NCBI RefSeq assembly: GCF_000485595.1 | Contig: NW_014577228.1 | Coordinates: forward strand, 1,754 to 29,134 | DNA length: 27,381 nucleotides | From: Priapulus caudatus | Taxonomy: Eukaryota > Priapulida > Priapulimorpha > Priapulimorphida > Priapulidae | Direction of reading: 5' to 3' | Part shown: positions 9,571-20,649 of the stretch, one piece after another | How the letters are laid out: every line of letters begins with the position of its first letter | Position numbering within the stretch: position 1 is the first letter of the stretch | Made by a program: the position numbers and the translations under genes | The notes under the pieces: model-generated | Seen by the model: only the letters and a program-made list of their open reading frames with translations | Databases searched by the model: none | What the model was told of the DNA's origin: nothing

Positions 9571-11915
9571 AAGGCCAAGACACACTGCAGCGACAGCGAC
9601 AGCGACTGACCGTAACGACAAAGCTGCGGCGACTGGCGCAGCCACACTGCAGCGACAACGACCGACCGTAACGACAACGTTCACCCAGCACTCACCACAG
9701 GCACTTGGGACAGTCAGTAAAAACTGAAAATAATATGAACGTACATTCACAAATCGTACCCCTCTGTTACAGTTCCACTGTTGCGACACTGTATATCAAC
9801 TTTCCTTCATAAAAACCTATGTAAAAACTAACGCGAACGCTCCCGGCACTCGCCGCGGCGAGTGTGCTTGACGCTATTGATAATAATATATATATGAAGG
9901 AAGGTAGGAAACTCGTTTGCGCGATTTCCGACGATCACTCCTCGATTCTTTCAAATTTCACAAACTTGTCAGGCACCTACCACTCCATCTTGGGCTCATT
10001 CTGCCCTCTATAGTCCACTGAACAAAACTATGTAACTACGCGTGGCCGAGAAGTGCTACCTTGCTTTGTAATGTGACTTCAAACTCAGAAGTCCGCCGTT
10101 CGTGCTGATTCATAAAAATGTATACGATTCACGATTCCGATCGGCCCCGTAGTCGAGGGCGGCGCGGAGCGCGATTGGCTGCAGGCGGGACGCGTCATAA
10201 ACTGCCGTGATTTGTTTACGCGTTGCCCTCGACTACCGGGGCCGATCGGAATCGTGAATCGTATACATTTTTGAGCCCAAGATGGAGGTGGTAGGTGCCT
10301 GATAAGTTTGTGAAATTTGAAAGAATCGAGGAGTGATCGTCGGAAATCGCGAAACGGAGTTTCCTACCTTCTATATAATATATATTATCATAGCATCACA
10401 GCACACTCGCCGCGGCGAGTGCGGAGCGTTCGCGTTAGTTTTTACATAGGTTTTTATGAAGGAAAGTTGATATACAGTGTCGCAACAGTGGAACTGTAAC
10501 AGAGGGGTACGGTAGTAATTAAAGCCTATTTGTGAATGTGTTCATATTATTTTCAGTTTTTACTGACTCTGTCCCAAGTGCCTGTGGCACTCACCACAGT
10601 GCCAGTGCCAGTGGCACACATGAGCAAACGGCAAAAAACTCCTGCTGCTGCTTTTAAATAAATTGCTGTAAAAACGCCTCTATGTATAACGATAATATAA
10701 TAAAGTAATATATAGGCAGCATATTATACGAACGTCTGATGGCTGACCGTAGCCTTGCACGTTTTGGTTAGATGGGCCGCGGTCCCACTATTTCTGACAG
10801 GCGGTGCGAGTTTAGCGCTGGGGACCAGTCTACTTCCTGGCTAGCATTGGTTTAAAATTTTATGACGTAATGACTAATGGCGATGTCCCGTGGCGATGGA
10901 AACGGCTGTGATTGGCCATTTGTAAAGTGTCGCCGGCGAAAGTCGCTAGGAAATAGAAACGTTTCTAAATATTTTTGTCGTCGAGGCTGTCGCCGGTCGT
11001 GATCGCGTCAGTGTGCAATGGCTCATACTCATACTCATAGTCATAGGTAGCTCCAAGAAACGGTATTGCTAGGGTTAGAATACCGTTTCAATTTCTTGCC
11101 CACAATTCCTTGTAGTTGGCTCGGTATCCAACCATCGACACACTAGCGTCACATGTAATAGCTCAAACGAATCTATAAAACCTCTGGCTTGCTCGCGGAT
11201 AACTGGGCGCTACTGGCGCTACTTATTTATTGAGTTATGCCGTTTTTCTGAGATTAATTGGATCAAAACAACCAGAAAGCCGCCATGTCTGCCATGTTCA
11301 GTGCAACTAAAATCAGCAATGGACCTGATTTTCACAGTGCGTAGGCCAAATACAACGCAAGTACATATCTTCGCAATGATAATTATTAAGTTGTTGTAGA
11401 TTGACGATTCCTGGTTTTCAATGTTTTATATATTTAATATATACGAGTATATGATGCTTCTTTATGCTCGCGCCAACGCAAGTAGCAACGCTATGGTATG
11501 TTATGTCGTTTCGGGTTTTCCGCGTGCCGTTCGAAAATCATGCGCATGCAAACATGGCAGTTGGCGTTAGTTAAAATTTCGGTTTGGCTCTTGATATTTT
11601 ACACTGTGCACAGCAAACTGAGGTATTATGTTTTAATAACAACGCTGGAATACTATAAGGTGAAGGTTATATTTGATACAAAACAAGGCAGAAATGCTTA
11701 GATGATCATTTTATTTGAGATATACGTAATTGTTCGGTAGTTTTTGTACAGCTACAAGATTTTTCAATGGATGGATGTCAGGCGGTGTATTGACGTTAGT
11801 CACACAGCCTGGTCGGGTTAAGTCATAGGAAACAATAGACTGAATAGTTTCAAATTTTCTGAAAAGTCGTTTGTCGTTACGGTCGGTCGTTGTCGCTGCA
11901 GTGTGTCTTGGCCTT
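9571..11915. mobile_element. Composite inverted-repeat element enclosing a palindrome
   Basis: AAGGCCAAGACACACTGCAG at 9571-9590 is matched in reverse complement at the right end, finishing near 11915 (CTGCAGTGTGTCTTGGCCTT). Beyond this the inverted match continues through GCGACA-type repeats and ACCGTAACGACAA. A second partial copy of the left terminus lies near 9642-9675. The interior holds the 893-bp palindrome at 9695-10587 and a further stretch with GTCGCCGG-type sequence near 10930-11015. No transposase frame was found. Superfamily uncertain. Confidence 0.65.
9695..10587. repeat. Long palindrome 1 (893 bp)
   Basis: Left arm 9695-10160 and right arm 10225-10587 are near-identical inverted copies around a 64-base loop. 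The left arm carries a 115-bp insertion (about 9999-10113) missing from the right arm. The right arm has a 15-16 bp insertion near 10515. Each arm contains the perfect 18-bp palindrome CACTCGCCGCGGCGAGTG (9847-9864 and 10404-10421). A transcript across it would fold into a very long hairpin. Confidence 0.9.
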
Positions 11916-12983
11916 TAGGCACCATGTTGTTACAATAGTCAATGGGCCGCCGCGTGTGTGCTGTACGTGCGGGCTTGTTATTGCTGACAGTGACAGTGTG
12001 AGTGTGTTCAGACTGCCCGTCTTCACCGTTTCGGGGACCGACAGAATTATAATTTATATTATTATAATTCTATATCGGACTATATACCACACACACACAA
12101 CCTCACTTACGCTTCCTTGTGCGTGAAAGAAAGAAATGTCACGGAAATGCTCATGTATTAGTTATGATTCATCGGTGACTGATGCAAACATTTCAAAACA
12201 TAAAATAGCGCGAAGTGCACCGCCATCTTTCTTATTATGAAACCGCCGAGAGACTGAGGGGGGAGAGAGTGGGAACTAGAATTGTATTGGAAGGTATCGT
12301 CGTCAAAAAAATAATACCATGTAACTGAACACGCGCACCACTCGCGCACGCACACATACACGCACTCACGTATATATAATTATGTATATATTATATAATC
12401 ACATGTATGTACTTTTTTATTTATCTATTTACCGGTTGGTGACTGATTAAACTTAATATTACAGATGCTCCTTCCCAACCCTTATCATAAGCGGCAGCTT
12501 AATATTGGGCGGTCGTATCTAGTATCTTCTTCTGATCCGGTTCGGGGAATTGTGGGATCGATAATGTAACATGGAACCGATTTCTACTGTTAAGTCATTT
12601 CGTCTGTCCAATTTCAACTCATTAGGAAGTTCAGCAGCCATAAGGTCAGTGAAATGAACTTTTAGTGATGCATGAATGGTTAATCTTGTCCACTGTGGAG
12701 GTTCTTTTACAATGAGTACTTTTTTCACTATGTATTATAAATAAAAGCCCAGCTCTCCTGTACTGCGCATTATCATTTCACTTTCGCAGTCACGTTGGCC
12801 GGGAGATGCAATGCCAATGTCATAGTTGGAACGCATGGCCATGAGTCATTTTCATGAGGATTATTCGAGATCATTGGCTAAATTTGTTTAATAATCACTT
12901 CTTTACTTGTTAACGCGCAAATACGTTGATTGCGTTCGCGTTACTGTACTTCTACTTATTAGCCCCTTCTTCGTTTTACTGTG
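11916..12983. other. AT-rich DNA with short repeats, no supported gene
   Basis: This stretch contains a perfect 11-bp stem hairpin (12043-12053 with 12061-12071), a CA run near 12091 and TATA-rich sequence near 12370-12400. A minus-strand open frame at 12519-12728 has protein-like composition but no family match and no clear splice partners. Confidence 0.4.
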
Positions 12984-12989
12984 ACTGAG

Positions 12990-14729
12990 CAGGGCCCTAG
13001 CTAGGTTTTTTTTTTCTGTAGCCAAACAATTAGCCAGAATCAATTTTCATTAGCCAATTTGGATTCCTGTTAGCCACATCTGTAGCTTAACATTTTATGA
13101 ACATAAACAAACAGGCGATAAATAATTTATCTTTTCTTTTATTTTTTCACAAACTTTTATATGCATGAAGTACAAACTACACTTATTTAATGCAAACAAA
13201 CTATTATTCACCACATGTCTATGACTGATACACTAACACTATGATTCACTACCATGACTCTGACTGACTGACAGAGACATTCAAATTGTCTGAATTTTTT
13301 CTTCTTCACTGCTGGCAGGAAAATTCTCCTATCTTTTTTGGCACACCACTGGACATAGCACTTTTCAAAGTCAAACATCTCTTTTTCTGGGCCTTCAATT
13401 TTGATGGTTAGAATGTCACAACACTTTCTGTTTTCAGGTGATTTCTCAGAGCTGTTTTAACCAAATTATGTCTGCTAAAACCCCTCTCCACATCAACTGT
13501 TGTGGATGGTAGGGTCACAAACAACTACTTTTTACAGTACCTGACGCACAATACGCACGCACGCGCATGCACGTGCGCAGTACAGTATAGACAGTACTAT
13601 ACACACATTATAGTTATTTACAGTAATACTAATAGTTTACAGAAGAGTTTTCACAGCACATACATATATACGCTACTACTTTTGTAACTTCGGGATGCTA
13701 GTGAACCAGAAAAATTAACTGCTCATCAAAGCTGACTATATTCCCAGTTAGTACTTATCAGTTTTACTACTTTTTACAGTACCTCACACACAGTACACAC
13801 ACAAACACACACCTACACGCACGCACGCGCGCGCACACACACACGTGCACGCACAGGCGTAGTAAAAATCATTTGACTTTTGCCAGCGCCGTTGCCGTGC
13901 CGTGCCGTGCCGTGCCGTGTGTGGAGACAGGCCTTTTTTAAACCCCAGGGTTTCTTCTGAGGGAAAATTAGACAACGGTGGTAATGCCCAGTTTGGGGAA
14001 AAACGCACATGATGGATTCAAAGGCGTGCAGTAGGCACGAATGTGGATTCTGCAGGCAGACGCGGAGGGAGAGAGGTAGAAGGGTTCTGGGGTCTCCCCA
14101 GCAAAATTTAAAACATTTGAATGTCTTAGACTGCATTTGATGCGCCCCAAAAATAAAATTTCACCCTTTAGTTTAAACTTACTCTGTTAGCAGACCTACT
14201 AAGTCTCACGCTGCGCATTTCGTGGAGACTCACGCATCTGCACCCATTCTCCGCGCTCCCCGCATGCTCTACGCATTCTCACCATTCACGCCAAAAAAAA
14301 AAACGAAAAAAGCAGCCCGCGGCACCCTGTTACTCACGTCCGTGGCTGTGCACATCGTGGCTCATGCTTGCTGGCTGGCCGGCATTGATTGAAGTACGGG
14401 GTGGGGGGGTGGGAGGGGGGCTGGGGTAAATGCACTGATTGTTACAGTCGCGGGTGTGTGGTTATTGCTGTATATCTAGGGGTGGGCACCGCGCTGGTAT
14501 GAGGAGCGACTGCAATCGGGAATGAAACCGCCGCCGCCGCCGGGAATGTGCCGGCACGCAAAAAGAAACGTTGCTGTTTCGACGATCAAATAGGATCGAT
14601 GTTTGCTGGGTCATGCTTATTACGGGAAAATTACGTTTCGTCACTTTTTTCGCCAAATAAGACTTTCAATCGCCAGATTACTAATTTGTTCGCCATTGGC
14701 GAATTGGCGAGTGGGTAGCGAGGGCCCTG
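12990..14729. mobile_element. hAT-like non-autonomous element, 1740 bp
   Basis: The left end, CAGGGCCCTAGCTA, is matched by TAGCGAGGGCCCTG on the right with one mismatch. The 6-bp direct repeat ACTGAG flanks both sides (12984-12989 and 14730-14735). Just inside the left end TAGCCA occurs four times. Just inside the right end CGCCA and its complement occur repeatedly. Part of the interior (14309-14600) is related to 17585-17860 of another element. There is no intact coding region. Confidence 0.8.
13521..13865. repeat. Duplicated segment with CA/CG dinucleotide tracts
   Basis: CTACTTTTTACAGTACCT occurs near 13523 and again near 13767, each followed by an alternating purine-pyrimidine run (CACGCACGCGCATGCACG and a longer CACACA/GCGCGC run to about 13850). 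The duplication appears local, and the dinucleotide tracts have diverged. Such tracts can adopt Z-DNA. A GTGCC pentamer run follows at about 13893-13918. Confidence 0.7.
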
Positions 14730-14790
14730 ACTGAGTGTGAATGACTCTCAAGTCTCATGTTGAACGTTCTGACAGTTCACACTCCCCTAG

Positions 14791-15431
14791 ATACAATAAT
14801 GTAACCCAAACCCAAGAGGATAGGGTTACAAAGTGTCCCTATCCTTTTCTGCGGAGGAATGCCCGAGTGAATCACTCGGGCCGGTTTGCTGGTGCGTTTT
14901 CAGATACTAGAACTTCCAAACTGGGTTTATTCTAAACACGAACCTTTCTCCGCTATTCGGGAACTCACTATGTATCGCAATACTCTGTATTAAACTAATA
15001 TAACCTGTTACAAAAATTCGAAGTGACGAGCGGCGAATATACTGAGCGCCATTTCTGTTGACCTGTGACGTACTTCGGTTTGAAGAGCGGATTCACCGAC
15101 CAATCGGAGGCGCTGCGTTTGCCGATCGCTATGCGCATTGGGAAATGCGTACGTCACAGTCAACAGAAATGGCGCTCAGTATATTCGTCGCTCGTCACTT
15201 CGAATTTTTGTAACAGGTTATATAGTTTAATACAGAGTATTGCGATACATAGTAAGTTCCCGAATAGCGGAGAAAGGTTCGTGTTTAGAATAAACCCAGT
15301 TTGGAAGTTCTAGTATCTGAAAACGCACCAGCAAACCGGCCCGAGTGATTCACTCGGGCATTCCTCCGCAGAAAGGATAGGGACACTTTGTAACCCTATC
15401 CTCTTGGGTTTGGGTTACATTATTGTATCTA
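14791..15431. mobile_element. Long palindrome 2 (foldback element, about 640 bp)
   Basis: Left arm 14791-15072 and right arm 15149-15428 are inverted copies differing at only a few positions, with a 76-base loop. The 12-bp direct repeat ACACTCCCCTAG flanks it (14779-14790 and 15432-15443), which looks like a target-site duplication. Each arm contains a smaller hairpin, CCCGAGTGAATCACTCGGG. There is no coding capacity. Confidence 0.9.
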
Positions 15432-15450
15432 ACACTCCCCTAGCTCTACT

Positions 15451-16757
15451 CTAGTACTATAGCCCGCGTACAGTTGCCGCAGGGCTATAGAACATTTTAT
15501 GCCAGGTTTCGTAACTGCACCTGTCTCCCAATGCTTCACGAAAAATGGCTCACAAAACGCAAAATGATCGGGCTTTTTAACACTTAATGACTTATTTATC
15601 TACATGGACATCTCACCTATCTTTTTGAACACTCCACAACTTTACACCATGTACTTATGCATTTATTCCTCAAAGTGCTAGCACTACTTGCGTTTCGTTT
15701 TCAAATTTTGTTATGTACACGCTAGACCGAATAATTCTGTCCCATATAACCTTTTTAATATTTTGGTGAGAGTTATTTTGGGACAGAACGGGGTTCATTG
15801 AAATTTCGTGAGATCGCATGCAAAATGCATGCGCTGCTAATGCGGCCCGTACGCCGCTATTGCGCGAAAAAAACTTGCCGTTCCTTCTACATGGCTTTAC
15901 CTTGCTACTGATATGTGTATACATTCACTTCAATCGTTATTTACTTCTTAAAAGATTGTCAGAAACCCCGCTTCATTAACTTTAGTAAATTACGTTGGCC
16001 ATTTACAAACAATCAGACCAATCACAGCGAGTCTTACAATACCCCTGGTTCTCGCTTGTATCTGTGGCGCTGCAGGAGGCCTGATAGACTCGCTGTGATT
16101 GGTCTGATTGTTTGTAAATGGCCAACGTAATTTACTAAAGTTAATGAAGCGGGGTTTCTGAAAAACAATCTTTTAAGAAGTAAATAACGATTAAAGTGAA
16201 TGTATACACATATCAGTAGCAAGGTAAAGCCATGTAGAAGGGAATGGTAGGTTTTTTTTCGCGCCAATAGCGGCGTACGGGCCGCATTAGCAGCGCATGC
16301 ATTTTGCATGCCATCTCACGAAGTTTCAATGAACCCCGTTCGGTCCCAATATAACCCTCACCAAAATATAAAAAAGGTTATATGGGACAGAATTATTCGG
16401 TCTATGCATGTACACGCGTGACGTCACCCGAAATGTAGACAAAACACATGGGCAGCTATGATGCAGCCTATTACATTTCGGGTGACGTCACATGTGTACA
16501 CAACAGCATTTGAAAACGAAACCCAAGTAGTGCTAGCACTTTGAGGAATAAATGCATAAATACATTATGGTGTAAAGTTGTGGAAAGTGTTCAAAAAGAT
16601 AGGTGAGATGTCCATGTAGATAAATAAGTGTTAAAAAGCCCGATCATTTTGCTTTTTGTGAGTCATTTGTGAGAAGCATTGGGGGACAGGAGCAGTTACG
16701 AACCTGGCATAAAATGTTCTATAGCCTGCGACAACTGTACGCGGGCTATAGTACTAG
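15451..16757. mobile_element. Long palindrome 3 (foldback element, 1307 bp)
   Basis: Termini CTAGTACTATAGCCCGCG and the exact complement enclose arms of about 580 bp (left) and 670 bp (right) around a 53-base loop (16034-16086). The right arm is longer because a second small palindrome is inserted at 16409-16500. The arms differ more than those of palindrome 2, suggesting greater age. Each end starts with a small TATAGCCC...GGGCTATA hairpin. No coding region. Confidence 0.9.
16409..16500. mobile_element. Small foldback nested in the right arm of palindrome 3
   Basis: 29-bp arms (16409-16437 and 16472-16500) beginning TGTACAC and including TGACGTCACCCGAAATGTA pair with two mismatches around a 34-base loop. 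The left arm of the host palindrome lacks it, so it inserted after the palindrome formed. The arms contain TGACGTCA, the palindromic CREB/ATF consensus. Confidence 0.85.
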
Positions 16758-16776
16758 AGCTAACAGCGTACTCCCC

Positions 16777-17394
16777 TTGCTACTACGTTACTCAAATGGA
16801 GAGTGCAGGATGTTGTTGGTGTCATCTAATTAGGTCAGCGTGAGAAACTAGCGGTCGCCAGTGGCGATTAGAAAATCGACCGGGCGGCTGCTTGCTCGTG
16901 TCAGCTGGTCCGGCGGGGCGACTAGATAATCGCCGCACAGGAAATAAAAAATTTACCAAACTGATTATTTTGTTATTCTCTACTAACCTTCTACATTATT
17001 CTAATGAAATGAATGGTAAATTTAATCAAATATAGACTAAAAATAGTCAAATTCCGAAGCCTAAAGTCCATGCGAAGTACACGAACCCGCCATGGTTGTT
17101 GTGTTCGATTTTCTAGGTCATGCTGTTAAACCTCTGCTAATTTGATAATACTGGGCATCCCCGACCAATCAGCGAACGCGTAATAAAATATGATAATTTA
17201 TAGGAATAATGGGCGGTCTTCAGAGACCGCTGATCTTTGAAATCGACTTGCGGACTTGTTCCGATTTACTACGCATCAGCGTATCGAAACGAGTAAAAAA
17301 TATAATTTGCTGATGAAAAGAAACGAACATATACTACACTATCAAGATACTGTCATAAAATTATTATGTAACCGAATCAAATTGCGTATTACTA
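16777..17394. other. Unassigned DNA with one truncated transposon end
   Basis: At 16845-16870 the sequence AAACTAGCGGTCGCCAGTGG, followed by CGATTA, has the layout of the ends at 8591 and 17395, but with CGCCA as the variable motif. No matching opposite end was found. CCAAT sits at 17165-17169, and a short hairpin (GCGGTCT/AGACCGC) lies at 17213-17230. No gene seen. Confidence 0.5.
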
Positions 17395-18198
17395 CAGCCC
17401 TCGACACTAACGGTTGTCCGATTGCCCGGGACAAGTGAAAGTCTATGTCGGACAAGTTATTCTTCTTGCCTAGTTGCCCGATCGGACAACTGAAAAGTTC
17501 TAGTGTGTTTAATATTCTTAACATCCTCCGAGCCAGGGCGCTATCGCACCACATTCTCACTTCAAACGTTTTCAAAGGTCCCTGAAAAGCAGCCCGAGAC
17601 ACCCACTGTTACACATTACAGATTTATTCAGAGCGGCACGCGCGTACCTCCCTGGCTGGGGCGGCATTGATTTATGTACTGCGGTGGCCGGGGGTACGAT
17701 TGTTTATAAGTCGGTTGGGGCATATTCATTACTGAATATGTAGAGGGTGGGCATCGCTGGAATGAGAGGATGACAGCAAAACTCTTTCCTGTGATTGAGG
17801 AAAAAGCTGCAATCGGTAATGACACACAATTGGCGTGCCAGCATGCAAACATAAACGTGTGAATTTCATTACGATTTTACATGTACTGTATTTACTCGTG
17901 TATAAGTATAATTCATGTATATTATAAGTCTCACCCCATATTTTGCATTGAAAATGGTACAAACATTGGTACATAACAAGATTTCTTAGCCTCGTCTATA
18001 AGTCACACCCCCTGATTTTTTTAAATTGAAGTTGTGTACAAAAAGCGCGGTTTATACACAAGTAAATACGGTATATATATACTGTAACTGTGTAATACAC
18101 ACGCACGCACGCATGCAAACGCGTGTGCACATGCCTAGGTATGTGCGAGCCTATATGCACGCAGGGAATACTGGCAAAAATGTCAGGAGTGTATAATA

Positions 18199-18258
<60 letters not shown>

Positions 18259-18501
18259 TATACATCTATCTATATATGTTCAGTATATGTATATATCTAT
18301 TTATATATCTATTTATATAATATAGATCTCTATATTATACACTCCTGATAATATGATATGCACTGAACCAAAAGAGGACATTAACGGCTCGTACATTGCA
18401 CAAGTAAATTTTGGACAAGTAAAACCAAAATTCGGACAAGTAAAAATTGCTTCTTGTTGCCCGACAGGACAACCAGATCTGAAAATAAGCGTCGAGGCCT
18501 G
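17395..18501. mobile_element. hAT-like non-autonomous element, 1107 bp
   Basis: CAGCCCTCGACACTA (17395-17409) is matched imperfectly by the complement of the right end (ending CGTCGAGGCCTG at 18501), with TACTA on both sides (17390-17394 and 18502-18506). CGGACAAGT-type motifs repeat inside both ends, with complements (TTGTCCG). The interior at 17585-17860 is related to 14309-14600. A TA-rich hairpin is nested inside. There is no transposase frame. Confidence 0.78.
18183..18348. repeat. TA microsatellite framed by a 16-bp inverted repeat
   Basis: TCAGGAGTGTATAATA (18183-18198) and its exact complement (18333-18348) enclose a long TA run (about 18200-18260) and TATC-rich sequence. It may be a small MITE whose interior has expanded. 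Confidence 0.8.
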
Positions 18502-18506
18502 TACTA

Positions 18507-19077
18507 TTAGTACATGAAGATGGCAGCGCCATCCAACAATGAACATCTATATATTTTATATTGTTGTTGTTTAAATGCCCTATTATATATTGTATTACAT
18601 TTATTATTAAGAATACCTTAGCATGCACATCACCAAATTGAACCATCCCCCCCTATAAAAACGTCCCCACATCCGAGTCATTTACTTTGCTATGACAGAA
18701 ATCCTGGACCAGTGCATACTGACGAGGATCAGTGCTTTCTCAGAGGCAGGACCAGTGCTTCCAATTATCAGTTTTTTACTTTGTAGGTCCTCGTTAATAC
18801 ATTTGATAATTGACCAAGACTTTGTGAAGTCTATGTATGAGTCTTTTGCCTACATCAGTGCTAGCTACTTAATTAAGTCGTACCTTGAGCATATTAATAG
18901 AACTCTGTGTAGCTCATTAATGCAACTTTGATCTCTAGACATGTGAATTTGATTCTTGAATGTGAATGTGATCATGATTTTTGTATGTCAGTGAAGCCTT
19001 TCACAGTATATTCTTCATCAGCATGCTGGCGTATATGTGGGTGCTTGAAGTGACCTTACTCAACGCATGTGTAGGTA
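18507..19077. other. Unassigned AT-rich DNA
   Basis: One plus-strand open frame (18692-18931) has no recognisable domain. No RNA gene or repeat was identified. Confidence 0.35.
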
Positions 19078-19083
19078 ATGTAG

Positions 19084-19367
19084 CAGTGTTTCCCCTGCAT
19101 TGACACGAGCGAGGCGGGCCGCCTCACTCAAATTCTTAGCCGCCACACAGAGATATTTGGCCAAAACACCACCTCGCTGACGAAAATCACTGTTCTTCCA
19201 TAGAACTGTGCTTATAAATGGACCAAAATAGCGTAGAATGCACGAAATTGTACCATTTTTTCAAAAAAATTGACGTGCGGTGCTCGCTTTGCTAGGACCT
19301 TGAAACATGCAAACACACCAAAAATAATTTACCACCTCACAGATCTGTTTGGCCAGGGGAAACACTT
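19084..19367. mobile_element. hAT-like MITE, 284 bp
   Basis: CAGTGTTTCCCCTG at the left and CAGGGGAAACACTT at the right are inverted (13 of 14 bases), and ATGTAG flanks both sides (19078-19083 and 19368-19373). CAGTGTTTCCC-type termini are common in animal hAT elements. GCC-rich sequence and TTTGGCC repeats lie inside. No coding capacity. Confidence 0.85.
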
Positions 19368-19373
19368 ATGTAG

Positions 19374-20455
19374 TATATTCTCCAATGTTGTAAAATCTTC
19401 TATGATCTATATATATGCATCGACATTTTATTGCGAGTTTGAAATACAATAGCAGTTTGCTAAAAAAGCAATGATTGTGTTAGTCACTGTTCATTTTATT
19501 TAAACTTTAATGTGTTGGGGGTTTTGTCATGTGCATGTGCACTGCATGGTTTATGCATGTGCCTAATGCACCATCTCTAGAAACATTTTAAAACTCAGTT
19601 CATCATAAAATCTTTCATGTGCCAATCATTCAGATAAATTTTCTAGTGAAATGACAGGAAAAACTGAGCCAAGGGTCAGTGTACACCATTAAAAAAAGAT
19701 ATCATAGATCTTAATAAAATCACTTTATTTGAGATATTTGGCTTAATAGCATAACGACTCTAATTTTGCCATAGGACCAATGACAGGTGTCACAGTTACC
19801 CTGCTTACTGGCCTTGTTGCTCCTGAAAATTGGCTAAGAGCCACAGCAATAAACTGTTGTGGCTGCCCCACCTAGTTTGCTATCATGCCCTTGTCATAAA
19901 TTCAGTGTTGTGTATATATCCCTCTTGGTACTAGATGATAAAATGTATTATTAAAAAGGAAGTGACCTTAATACCCTCTCTTTAAATGAAGTGTTTACCT
20001 TGGTGCTCATACAGCTTGCTGTGGTGACAGACGTAAGATTTATGATTAAACCAAGGCAAGCTCTCAGGCCACAAGTTTGCCCTGCCCCGAAAACCTTTAA
20101 TTCGACCCCTGCATCACCTGTTACAGTTAGGTAGGAATCTGAAATGTTTCCACGTTTAGCTAGGTAAGGGCTAAACTTTGCAGCTATACTTCACAACCTG
20201 ATGAGACTTTTGTTGACTAGCACTAGCAGCAACACTGTTCAACCACTCGGAAATAACCGCTGGTGTTTGGTAAAGGTCAAAGGGCGAAATGGTCTTTGAC
20301 TTTGTGTTTAGCGCCTCTGCTGGATGGTCCCATTACAGTCTCTGTTTACTGACAGTGGTTTGCCCTGCGCAATTGTACGTTGTTTGTAATGAGCACTGTT
20401 GTAATTCTTCAGGTTTCTGGGATAGTTTCTCGTGAGAGCAAGTTTTGGCGGGAAG
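19374..20455. promoter_or_regulatory. SBNO upstream region
   Basis: This interval lies between the last MITE and the SBNO start codon and should contain the promoter and 5' UTR. GTCAAAG and CTTTGAC form an inverted pair near 20275-20302, overlapping AGGTCA-like nuclear receptor half-sites. No TATA box stands out near the start codon. Assignment rests on position only. Confidence 0.35.
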
Positions 20456-20649
20456 ATGGACCTGCTTTCGGCAGCTCTGGATGAGTCCGGATTGAATGAG
20501 GACTTTTTGCTCAGCACAGCCGATGACGAACTGGTAGTTACTCCAGACAGCCTCTGTCAAAACAGAATTCCCAAGATATATATGACCAAACTAGACATGT
20601 TGCTATTTCCAGGGGGGTCCTTCAGTGAAGTGTACATACGTCTGTACTG
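20456..20649 (+). CDS. SBNO1: SBNO exon 1
   Basis: It starts at an ATG with A at -3 and G at +4 and encodes [13 protein letters not shown], close to the vertebrate start (D-L-L-L-A-A-L-S-E-S-G). The end is uncertain. The donor GTGTAA at 20650 gives phase 2, matching exon 2, but is weak. An earlier end with an unseen small exon between is possible; a strong CAG/GTAAAT donor lies at 20774 in no usable frame. Confidence 0.7.

Noticed and set aside
12519-12728. 69-residue minus-strand frame with protein-like composition
   Set aside because: No recognisable domain, no flanking exons, and not conserved with anything I can name.
13784-14150. Overlapping minus-strand frames near the CA tract
   Set aside because: They lie inside a non-autonomous element, run into dinucleotide repeats and match no family.
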